30,975 nucleotides of DNA from the NCBI GenBank assembly GCA_023428785.1, contig JAEYWU010000080.1, positions 1 to 30,975 on the forward strand, in the 5' to 3' direction. The notes beneath the pieces are model-generated. The model was not told the DNA's origin and ran no database searches. It saw only the letters and a program-made list of their open reading frames with translations. The position numbers and the translations under genes are program-made. Of the stretch, positions 16,034 to 22,577 are shown piece by piece. Within the stretch, counting starts at the first letter, position 1, and every line of letters starts with the position of its first letter. The DNA comes from Pseudomonadota bacterium (GTDB taxonomy: Bacteria > Pseudomonadota > Alphaproteobacteria > Caulobacterales > Caulobacteraceae).

Positions 16034-17421
16034 CGCCCCACGAACCTGACCTGCCGGCAGCCGGGGGGACGCATGGGTCAAGCTCGGCCGTTCCAGTCGC
16101 GGCCGTGCTGACAGCGATGGCCATGGTCGTCCTCGACGCTGGTATGACGAACGTGGCGTTGCCGACGATCGCGACGGACCTCGGCATCTCCCCTGCCGAG
16201 GCGGTTCTGGTGGTCACGGCCTACCAGACCGCCCTGCTTGCCGCGCTGCTGCCCTGCGCCGCTCTGGGCGAACGTCTGGGCTATCGTCGCGTCTTCGTCG
16301 CCGGAGCAGCCCTGTTCGCCGGGGCTGCGCTGCTGGCGGCCCTCGCGCCTTCGGCGCCTTGGCTGTTGGCGGCGCGAGCCGTTCAGGGCTTAGGCGGAGC
16401 TGCGATCATGGCTTTGGGCGTGCCACTGTTGAGGTTCGTTGTCCCGGCGGAAAGGTTGGGAGCGGCGATCGGGTGGAATGCGCTCACTGTGGCCCTGGCC
16501 TCGTCTGCCGGACCGGCGCTCGGTGCAGCTGTCCTTTCCCAGGTGGACTGGCCCTGGCTCTACGCCGTCCAGATGCCGCTCGCGATGGCGGTGCTCTGGT
16601 CCGCCCGACAGCTCCCGCGGACCGCGGCCAGTGCGCAGCGGCTCGACATCGCAAGCCTGGCGCTCTGCGCCGGCTTCTTCGCCGCCTTCGCTATTGCCGC
16701 CCAGCTCATGCTGGTTCGACCATGGCTGGCCGGCAGCCTGGCGATCGCCGGCGTCGTGTTTCTTGGCTTGGTCGTGCGACGGGAGTCGCCTAAAGCCGCC
16801 CCTCTGATCCCGCTCGATCTCCTGCGTGCCCCCGCATTCCGGATCTCCGTGATCGCTTCGGTGCTGTGCTTCGCCGGCCAGACCGCGTCCCTCGTCGCCC
16901 TGCCGTTTTACTTGCAAGGCCCTCTTGGTCAGACCCCGGCGGCGACGGGTTTTTTCATGACCGTCTGGCCGGTCAGCGTCGCCCTGACGGCGGTCATGGT
17001 CGGCCGGCTCGCCGACCGCTTCTCGACAGCCTGGCTATGCGCCGCTGGGGGAACGTGTCTCGCTGCAGGGCTGCTCGGCACGGCCCTTTGGTCGTTCGGG
17101 GGAGACCTGCGGCCGTTTGTGTTCTTCACTAGCTTGTGCGGAGTTGGATTCGGTCTGTTCCAGACCCCTAACAATCGCAACCTGTTCCTGTCGGCCCCGC
17201 TGGAACGAAGCGCGGCATCCGGCGGCGCCCAGGGTGCCGCTCGACTGACCGGGCAGACCGCTGGAGCCGTGCTGATCGCGCTGCTCTTCAGCCTCGGTCC
17301 GACCGCGCTCGCTTCGCGACTTGCGATTGGGATCGGCGCGGGGCTCGCTTTGCTAGCGGCGCTCGTTAGCCTGGCGAGGGCGGGGACCCATCACACCGTC
17401 CAAGGCGCAACACCCGCCTGA
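16030..17421 (+). CDS. MFS transporter, DHA2-like drug/metabolite exporter
   Basis: A protein of 463 residues with about 12-14 membrane helices. Helix 1 (AVLTAMAMVVLDAGMTNVALPTIATDLGI) has the LD...NVALPTI pattern of the DHA2 (EmrB/QacA) family. The loop after helix 2 reads GERLGYRRVF, the MFS motif A equivalent, and AARAVQGLGGAAIM matches motif B. Motif-C-like ALASSAGPALGAAVL follows. The ATG overlaps the cupin stop codon, so translation is coupled. A longer start at 16006 would overlap the cupin by 28 bases and is not preferred. It probably exports the compound linked to the cupin enzyme or a related toxic molecule. Confidence 0.9.
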   Translation: MTPHEPDLPAAGGTHGSSSAVPVAAVLTAMAMVVLDAGMTNVALPTIATDLGISPAEAVLVVTAYQTALLAALLPCAALGERLGYRRVFVAGAALFAGAALLAALAPSAPWLLAARAVQGLGGAAIMALGVPLLRFVVPAERLGAAIGWNALTVALASSAGPALGAAVLSQVDWPWLYAVQMPLAMAVLWSARQLPRTAASAQRLDIASLALCAGFFAAFAIAAQLMLVRPWLAGSLAIAGVVFLGLVVRRESPKAAPLIPLDLLRAPAFRISVIASVLCFAGQTASLVALPFYLQGPLGQTPAATGFFMTVWPVSVALTAVMVGRLADRFSTAWLCAAGGTCLAAGLLGTALWSFGGDLRPFVFFTSLCGVGFGLFQTPNNRNLFLSAPLERSAASGGAQGAARLTGQTAGAVLIALLFSLGPTALASRLAIGIGAGLALLAALVSLARAGTHHTVQGATPA

Positions 17422-17501
17422 TTATGGTAAAGCTTGTCAGCCAACCTGCGGGCAGGATCGGTCCTTGCACCAGGTTCTCCCCCGTACCCCGAGGTCACGA
17501 A

Positions 17502-18449
17502 ATGCCCCCCCAGAACACCTTTGGCCCGCTGCTGCGTCTGCTGGCGTTCACCGTTTGGCTGGTCGGCGCTCAGCCGGCGCTGGCCCAAGCCCCGGAGATG
17601 ATCCGTTTCCCGGGCCCGTCGGGCGAGATGATCGAGGCTGCGGTGTGGAGCCCCTCCGACCGAGCGCGCGGCCCGTTCGCGCTCGTGGTCATCTCCCACG
17701 GAAACGGCGGCGGCGCTCTCGGCCATCAGGATACGGCTGAAGCCCTGGCTGGCGCAGGTTTCGTGGTCGCCGCCCTGACCCATCCGGGCGACAATTTCCG
17801 CGACATGAGCCGCTCTCTGGCCCTCACCGACCGGCCGCCGCAGGTCAGCGCCCTGATCAGCTACATGACCGGCGACTGGCCGGACGCAGCCAGCATCGAC
17901 TCGTCCCGGATCGGCGCGTTCGGCTTTTCGGCCGGCGGCTTCACCGTCGCCACGCTGGCAGGAGGCGAGTCCGACCCTCGGGCGATCCTCGACCACTGCG
18001 CCGCCCACCCCGAGTTCCTGGTCTGTACGATCATCGCCGCCCAAGGAGGGCTCGACTTCGAGACGTGGCGACCCTCCGCTCGCGATACGCGGATCACGGC
18101 CGCGGTCATGGCTGCCCCCGGGTTCGGCTTCGCCTTCTCCGACGAAAGCCTGAGGACCATCTCCATTCCGGTCCAGCTCTGGCAGGCTGGCGAAGACCAG
18201 ATCCTCGCTTCACCCTGGCACGTCGAGCCCATCCGTGATCGTCTGGTCGGCGATCCGGACTATCACCTGGTACCTGGAGCCTTGCACCACGACTTCCTCG
18301 TCCCCTGCGGAGCCGAGATGCGTATGATGGTCCCCGAACTCTGCCAGTCCAGTCCCGGTTTCGATCGGGCCGTGTTCAAGCAGTCGTTCAACAGCGAGGT
18401 CGTCGCCTTCTTCGTGCGCGAACTTGGCCCATCCAGCGCCACCCCCTGA
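17502..18449 (+). CDS. Secreted dienelactone hydrolase-like alpha/beta hydrolase
   Basis: A protein of 315 residues with a clear signal peptide: a hydrophobic stretch (LLRLLAFTVWLVGAQPALA) ends in an ALA-QA cleavage site, so the product is periplasmic or exported. The catalytic serine sits in GFSAGG after GAF. The likely acid is in AGEDQIL and the histidine in GALHHDF, in the expected order Ser-Asp-His. PGPSGEMIEAAVWSP at the mature N-terminus and LVVISHGNGG (oxyanion-hole region) match predicted dienelactone hydrolases of the COG4188 type. The ATG at 17502 is chosen because it places the signal peptide at the N-terminus; a start at 17424 would add 26 polar residues. The substrate is unknown. 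It lies 80 bases after the MFS gene on the same strand. Confidence 0.87.
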   Translation: MPPQNTFGPLLRLLAFTVWLVGAQPALAQAPEMIRFPGPSGEMIEAAVWSPSDRARGPFALVVISHGNGGGALGHQDTAEALAGAGFVVAALTHPGDNFRDMSRSLALTDRPPQVSALISYMTGDWPDAASIDSSRIGAFGFSAGGFTVATLAGGESDPRAILDHCAAHPEFLVCTIIAAQGGLDFETWRPSARDTRITAAVMAAPGFGFAFSDESLRTISIPVQLWQAGEDQILASPWHVEPIRDRLVGDPDYHLVPGALHHDFLVPCGAEMRMMVPELCQSSPGFDRAVFKQSFNSEVVAFFVRELGPSSATP

Positions 18450-18533
18450 AGCCAACTGCCTCTCAACTTCCTCCGCCGAAGCGCGAGCCTTCAGACCCGT
18501 CCGTTTCGGCCGGACACGAACGAAAGAAGACCA

Positions 18534-19391
18534 ATGCCGTCGCTCATCGACCGGGCATTTCGGGGCCGCGACCGCCGACTTCGCAACGGGTGGTGGATGG
18601 TCGTCTTCCTCGGGCTGCTCACCGCGCTATTGGCGCCCTGTGTCGTTATCTCCGCGCACCTGGGACGCGACGTCACGATCCTCGAACAGGTCGCCATGCT
18701 GGCGATCGCGACGGCGGTCGTCCAGGCGCTGCGCCGCAAGTCGATCTTCGAGGTGACCGGCCGGCCGGATGTTCGATGGCTGGCCGAGTTCGGATCAGGC
18801 GCTGCTCTCGGCTTTCTGTTAATGGCGGCGCCGGCGCTGGTCCTCGGCGTCGGCGGCTGGGTCCGTTGGGAGGTCGGGGTCATCCAGCCGGCCGCGATCG
18901 GAGCCACGGTCATGCTCATGGCAGGGGTCGTGGTCGCTGAGGAACTCCTGTTTCGCGGCGTGTTGTTCCAACGGATGATTGGGGGTCTGGGGTTTTGGCC
19001 GGCGCAGATCGTTGTCGGCCTGTTCTTCGTCCTTACCCACCTGAACAATCCCGGCATGGAGGGCGCTACCCGGGTCTGGGCTGGCGTGAACATCTTTGCG
19101 GCGTCGATCCTGTTCGGGCTGGCCTTCGTTCGCACTCGGAGCCTGGCCCTGCCGATCGGTTTGCATTTCATGGCCAATGTCACCCAGGGCCTCATCCTCG
19201 GGTTCGGCGTGAGCGGAACTAGCGAACCTGGCCTTCTGCGCCCCATGCTGGCTCCAAGGCTCGACTGGCTGACCGGAGGAGCCTTCGGCCTCGAAGCCAG
19301 CCTGCCGGGCCTGATCGCCGTACTACTCGCGGTCGGCATCTTCACGACGCGAGTGGGGATCCACCATACCCAGAAGATGGGTTCGGAATAG
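18534..19391 (+). CDS. CPBP family intramembrane metalloprotease
   Basis: A 285-residue protein with about eight membrane helices. The CPBP/CAAX-protease (Abi) motifs are present in order: EELLFRG near residue 138 (the two catalytic glutamates and arginine), FFVLTHLNNP (FxxxH) and LPIGLHFMAN (histidine plus asparagine). Members include Rce1-type prenyl-protein proteases and bacteriocin-immunity proteins; the bacterial substrates are mostly unknown. It starts 84 bases after the hydrolase gene with an AGAAGACCA-like weak ribosome site. A dispersed repeat follows the stop codon. Confidence 0.9.
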   Translation: MPSLIDRAFRGRDRRLRNGWWMVVFLGLLTALLAPCVVISAHLGRDVTILEQVAMLAIATAVVQALRRKSIFEVTGRPDVRWLAEFGSGAALGFLLMAAPALVLGVGGWVRWEVGVIQPAAIGATVMLMAGVVVAEELLFRGVLFQRMIGGLGFWPAQIVVGLFFVLTHLNNPGMEGATRVWAGVNIFAASILFGLAFVRTRSLALPIGLHFMANVTQGLILGFGVSGTSEPGLLRPMLAPRLDWLTGGAFGLEASLPGLIAVLLAVGIFTTRVGIHHTQKMGSE

Positions 19392-19394
19392 CAG

Positions 19395-19425
19395 TCGGCT
19401 AAGCGCCAGGAGCGGACATTCATTC
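19395..19425 (+). repeat. Dispersed intergenic repeat, copy 2
   Basis: The core GCGCCAGGAGCGGACATT at 19403-19420 matches copy 1 at 16 of 18 positions. It starts 12 bases after the CPBP gene stop, in the short convergent gap before the GNAT gene. Confidence 0.6.
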
Positions 19426-19445
19426 CCTTCCCAACAGCAGACATA

Positions 19446-19893
19446 CTAGGGACGGCGCCAAGTCAGCCTGAGTACAGGCAAGCGCCTGCCTTGGTCGTCT
19501 TGGTCACTACGGTCCGCCTGGACGAAGCCCATGCGCGCGTAAAACGCTCGGGCTGAGTGGTTCTGCTCGTAGACGCTGAGTTGGAGGGACGCGCTTCGAG
19601 CCTGCACATGCTTGATCAAGCGCCGCCCCACGCCGGCGTGCTGGGCATCGGGCTCAACGAAGAGCGCGCCAATCCAGTCGCCGAACGTGGCGATGAAGCC
19701 GACAACAACCCCGTGTCGCTCGGCCACGGTGATGTCGGCGCGCGGCAGGTGTTCCCTCCGAGTAAGGCGCTCCTGAGCATCCAGATCATCCTCCGTGAGA
19801 AAGGGGTGACCGACGCGAGACGCCTCCCGCCAAATTCTCATGATCTCTTCCACCTCTCCGGCGGGGGGGGCGGAGCAGAATAGAGTCAGACAT
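19446..19893 (-). pseudogene. GNAT N-acetyltransferase with a frameshift in a poly-C tract
   Basis: The downstream frame encodes a GNAT domain: MRIWREASRVGHPFL, TVAERHGVVVGFIATF, the acetyl-CoA motif IGALFVEPDAQHAGVGRRLIKHV, and SVYEQNHSARAFYARMGF. The natural start appears to be the ATG at 19893, overlapping the end of the MerR gene by eight bases, with MSDSILLRP in a different frame. The frames meet at eight C residues on the coding strand (19870-19863). With seven Cs the product would read MSDSILLRPPAGEVEEIMRIW, a normal GNAT opening. So the gene is frameshifted, mis-sequenced, or switched by slippage. A shorter product from the internal ATG at 19841, or a longer one from 19934 overlapping the MerR gene, is possible. 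The substrate is unknown. It is co-directional with the MerR gene. Confidence 0.7.
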
Positions 19894-20299
19894 GTGCTGG
19901 GCTCTGCGGCGCGAAGGCGCTGACGATCGGGCAAGGTGCTCCGCGCGACCTGTGGCAGCTGGAGACGAGGCGCTCGAGCCCTTGGCGGGCGGCGTCCAAC
20001 TGCTCCTGTTGGAGCTTAAGGGCTTCAAGCCGCGCACTCGCAAGCTTGAGTACGCGCGAACGGTCGCGTAGCGGATCGGCAGTCAGAAGCTCGCGTATCT
20101 CTTCTAGTTTGAAGCCTGCTGCTTGCGCGCGTCGGATAGTGCGCAAGCGCTCCAAATGCGTGGTGTCGTAGCTCCGATATGGCCCCGTGCTGGCAGGTTT
20201 TGGGACGGGCATCAGCCCACGACGTTGATAGAACCGCACTGTCTCGACTCCGACGCCAGCTGCCTTTGCCAGTCTTGCTATAGTCATCTCATATTTCAT
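19886..20299 (-). CDS. MerR family metal-responsive regulator, CueR-like metal site
   Basis: A 137-residue protein. The N-terminal MerR HTH reads MTIARLAKAAGVGVETVRFYQRRGLM, followed by the wing PYRSYDTTHLERL and a long dimerisation helix. Only two cysteines exist, Cys115 and Cys123, in CHRSRGAPCPIV. The C-x7-C spacing followed by P-I is that of CueR-type Cu(I)/Ag(I)/Au(I) sensors. The third cysteine that MerR (Hg) and ZntR-like divalent sensors carry at the start of the dimer helix is absent; the equivalent region reads PLRDRSR. This makes a monovalent thiophilic metal the best guess. It is divergent from the Cys-rich peptide gene with 68 bases between the two start codons, and its 3' end overlaps the GNAT start. 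ATG 20299 is chosen because the HTH begins at residue 5. Confidence 0.87.
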   Translation of the reverse strand: MKYEMTIARLAKAAGVGVETVRFYQRRGLMPVPKPASTGPYRSYDTTHLERLRTIRRAQAAGFKLEEIRELLTADPLRDRSRVLKLASARLEALKLQQEQLDAARQGLERLVSSCHRSRGAPCPIVSAFAPQSPAHV

Positions 20300-20301
20300 G
20301 C

Positions 20302-20333
20302 TTGACTCCGTACTATAGTCCGCACCGTAGAAG
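20302..20333 (+). promoter_or_regulatory. MerR-type promoter/operator for the Cys-rich peptide gene
   Basis: A -35 hexamer TTGACT (20302-20307) is followed by CCGTACTATAGTCCGC and a -10-like GTAGAA/TAGAAG at 20327-20333, giving an overlong 19-20 bp spacer. Such a spacer is the mark of promoters activated by MerR-family proteins through DNA untwisting. CTTGACTCCGTAC matches the start of mercury-resistance-type MerR operators known from memory. The spacer holds the palindrome ACTATAGT. The element begins three bases from the MerR gene start codon, so one bound dimer could control both directions. Confidence 0.72.
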
Positions 20334-20367
20334 GGGTTCGTCACCAACCGGAGCCAAGGAGGCCCAC

Positions 20368-20511
20368 ATGACGAACCACGAAGACTTGCTCACTGTCAGC
20401 ACTTGCAGCTGCGCTTCTTGCACCTGCGAGCCGTGCACCTGTGAGAACCAACGCGCTTCAGCCTGCGGCTGCGTGGGCTGCAACTGCCAGCTTTGCGGTT
20501 GCCAGGTCTGA
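20368..20511 (+). CDS. Cys-rich metallothionein-like peptide (12 Cys in 47 residues)
   Basis: The ATG is preceded by AAGGAGG with five intervening bases, an excellent ribosome site. The peptide has a 12-residue polar leader (MTNHEDLLTVST) and then two copies of the same six-cysteine module, C-x-C-x2-C-x-C-x2-C-x-C, at residues 13-25 and 33-45, separated by seven residues (ENQRASA). It has no aromatic residues and a single histidine. This is the composition of a metal-thiolate cluster protein: twelve thiols could hold about four divalent ions or six to eight Cu(I). It does not look like the SmtA or MymT families, whose cysteine spacing differs. The divergent CueR-like regulator and MerR-type promoter imply metal-induced expression and cytoplasmic metal sequestration. 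Identity as a metallothionein is inferred from composition and context. Confidence 0.82.
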   Translation: MTNHEDLLTVSTCSCASCTCEPCTCENQRASACGCVGCNCQLCGCQV

Positions 20512-20521
20512 TAGGTAGCGA

Positions 20522-20546
20522 CGGCCCCCGGTTCTGCCGGGGGCCG
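20522..20546. terminator. Perfect GC-rich hairpin between convergent genes
   Basis: CGGCCCCCGG and CCGGGGGCCG form a perfect 10-bp stem with a 5-nt loop (TTCTG). It lies 11 bases after the stop of the Cys-rich peptide gene and 12 bases before the 3' end of the convergent GNAT-HAD gene. There is no T-tract on either side, so it may work as a bidirectional or mRNA-stabilising hairpin rather than a classic intrinsic terminator. Confidence 0.7.
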
Positions 20547-20557
20547 AACCTGTCAGC

Positions 20558-21670
20558 TCACGCGCCGATGACCTCGAGGAGCGCTTCGAAATCGCCGACG
20601 ATGTGATCCGGTGCTGCGTCATTCAGCGCTTCCGGAGCGGCATATCCCCACGTCACGGCAGCGCTGCAGAAGCCAGCGGCGCGCGCTGCGTCGACATCTC
20701 GGCTTTCGTCGCCGACGCACAAGACCCGATCCTGAGGTGTCGCGAGGCTCCTCTGTACTCGCTTAAACACCGGCGCCTTGCCGAAGAGGCTGGCGCCGCA
20801 ATCAAATCGGGCGATCCTCTCAGCATTGGCAGGGCCGAGGATTGTGCGCACGGTTCCCTCGGAGTTGGAGCTCACGATAGCAGCCACCACCCCGGCCTCC
20901 CGCAGCCGCCCGAGGAAGGCGGGCACTCCGGGGAAGAGACTAATCTCTGAGGCGTCGGCTGCCATGCGCGCTCTCATGTCTCGGGCGATCGCCGGCAGCT
21001 TCCAGAAGGGCGCGCGTAGTTCCCCTAGTATTTGGCGGTTCGAAAGGGCCCTGAGGCGATCGATCGTCGCCGGGTCCGGCCGCCGCAATCCGTGCCGTTC
21101 GCAAACGCCGTCAAGGTTGCGGAGCATCCACGATGCGCTGTCAGCCAGCACGCCATCGAAGTCGAGGATAACGAGATCAAAGCGACGCCGCGACGCATCT
21201 ACAGAGCGGACTTTCCGCATGCGCCAGACGTCAGTTTCAATGCCGTGGAACAGGATCTGGGACGCGGCCTCCACGCAGTAGCCCAGGCGCTCATAGAAGC
21301 GCCTCGCCCGCGGGTTGATTGTGAAGACGGAGAGTGTGAGGTCACCGGGCGCTGTCCTTTCAGCCGATGTCATCAGAGCCCGGCCGACGCCCTTTCCCTG
21401 ATGGCGCGGATCCACGAACACGTTCGAAATATGCGCCCCGACAAGCTCTAGAAATCCGACCGGCGTTTCGCTGATGGTCGCGACCAAGCGCACGTCGGCT
21501 GGCTCCAACTCAGCAGACCCGCTGAATGCAGGCCGAAGTTCAGGCATTTGGGCGCCATACGAACTTAGAGCTGCCGCGGCGGCGATCTGTTGGCAGGCCT
21601 TCCGGTCAGACTCCTGGAATGCGCGGACCATGACTGTCTCTAGCGGTGGTGCGAAAGCAAGACCGCTCAT
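20558..21670 (-). CDS. GNAT acetyltransferase-HAD phosphatase fusion
   Basis: A 370-residue two-domain protein. Residues about 15-150 form a GNAT acetyltransferase: VRAFQESDRKACQQIA, AHISNVFVDPRHQGKGVGRALM (acetyl-CoA loop R-H-Q-G-K-G-V-G) and SVFTINPRARRFYERLGY. From about residue 165 comes a HAD hydrolase resembling phosphoglycolate phosphatase. Motif I is ILDFDGVLADS (nucleophile and acid aspartates), motif II IVSSNS, the lysine is in FGKAPVF and motif IV is CVGDESRDVDAARAAGF. The join is a short charged linker and one frame covers both domains. The ATG at 21670 overlaps the stop of the DJ-1/PfpI gene in TGATG, so the two are coupled. The substrates of both activities are unknown; an acetylated, phosphorylated small molecule is conceivable. 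Confidence 0.85.
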   Translation of the reverse strand: MSGLAFAPPLETVMVRAFQESDRKACQQIAAAAALSSYGAQMPELRPAFSGSAELEPADVRLVATISETPVGFLELVGAHISNVFVDPRHQGKGVGRALMTSAERTAPGDLTLSVFTINPRARRFYERLGYCVEAASQILFHGIETDVWRMRKVRSVDASRRRFDLVILDFDGVLADSASWMLRNLDGVCERHGLRRPDPATIDRLRALSNRQILGELRAPFWKLPAIARDMRARMAADASEISLFPGVPAFLGRLREAGVVAAIVSSNSEGTVRTILGPANAERIARFDCGASLFGKAPVFKRVQRSLATPQDRVLCVGDESRDVDAARAAGFCSAAVTWGYAAPEALNDAAPDHIVGDFEALLEVIGA

Positions 21671-22479
21671 CACAGTACGCCCAGGTTCGCAGCCTCAGTC
21701 ACAAAGGGCGCCAGCGAACTCGACAGGAGTTCTGCGATCTCTGGTCGCGCGGTCTCGAGAGAGCCCCCAGAGATGGGAGGCTCTGGATCGTATTCCGCCA
21801 TTAGAACGGCGGTCTCCGCCATTGGCCGGCCGCGGATTTCGGCGACGAGAGCGGAACCGAAGTCCAGACCGGCCGATACCCCGGCTCCGGTGATGAGATT
21901 GCCGTCTCGAACAATCCGACTTCTCTCAGGCACGGCGCCGAATTGATCGAGCAGGTGCACGACCGACCAGTGGGAGGTTGCTCGGCGGCCCCGAAGCAGA
22001 CCGGCGGCGCCGAGGATGAGCGAGCCGGTGCAGACGCTCGTCACGTAGGTTGCGCGCGCCGCACGACTGCGGACGAACTCGATCGTGGGCAGGTCCCGAG
22101 CCGCAGCGATCGTGCCGGACGTTCCGCCCGGCGTGAATAGAACCGTGAGCTCTTCCGGGCACCCGGCCATGGTGACGGTTGGCTGAACCGCCAATCCCGT
22201 ATCGCTCGTAACCGGCCGGAGATCAGGCTGGTTCGTGACCAGGTGGACTGTGCCGCCGAATAGTCCTGCGAAGAAATGATGGGGGCCGACGAAATCGAGA
22301 GCCGTGAAGCCGGGGTACAGCAGCATTGCGATCTGTTCGTCGCCGGTCAGATTGACCCCCAGCTGAGCCGCCAGAACCCGTGGATCTCGGGGTAGGGCCC
22401 GTTGAGCCGCTGCTGGTGAAACGCTTGCTGTGGCGGCGGCAGCTGCGGCGACCATCAGGGTCCGTCGGGTCATCATCAT
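21670..22479 (-). CDS. Exported DJ-1/PfpI family protein
   Basis: A 269-residue protein. TRRTLMVAAAAAATASVSPAAAQ is an N-terminal signal with a twin-arginine pair and an AAA-Q cleavage site, suggesting Tat or Sec export. The body is a class I glutamine-amidotransferase-like DJ-1/PfpI domain: IAMLLYPGFTALDFVGPHHFF at the start, and the nucleophile elbow VTSVCTGSLILGAAGLLRGRRATSHW with the cysteine. The ending lies near VSAGLDFGSALVAEIRG. Similarity is closest to isonitrile-hydratase/GlxA-like sequences without the DNA-binding part. The first of three consecutive ATGs is used, with GGAGAGA just upstream. It is divergent from a GlxA-type regulator that has the same domain, and is followed by the GNAT-HAD gene. 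Confidence 0.87.
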   Translation of the reverse strand: MMMTRRTLMVAAAAAATASVSPAAAQRALPRDPRVLAAQLGVNLTGDEQIAMLLYPGFTALDFVGPHHFFAGLFGGTVHLVTNQPDLRPVTSDTGLAVQPTVTMAGCPEELTVLFTPGGTSGTIAAARDLPTIEFVRSRAARATYVTSVCTGSLILGAAGLLRGRRATSHWSVVHLLDQFGAVPERSRIVRDGNLITGAGVSAGLDFGSALVAEIRGRPMAETAVLMAEYDPEPPISGGSLETARPEIAELLSSSLAPFVTEAANLGVL

Positions 22480-22577
22480 TCTCTCCAGAGGCTGGTCTCG
22501 GACAATAGCTTTCCAGCTTGACTAGAGCCGCCCGGTGACGTCCTGAAGGTCATAGTTCCCTCATTTTAGGACGCGAC

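Noticed and set aside
19786..20043. Separate small protein ending in NLAGGVSRRSPLSHGG, overlapping the MerR gene
   Set aside because: Its part after the ATG at 19893 is better explained as the true N-terminus of the GNAT gene, thrown out of frame at the poly-C tract.
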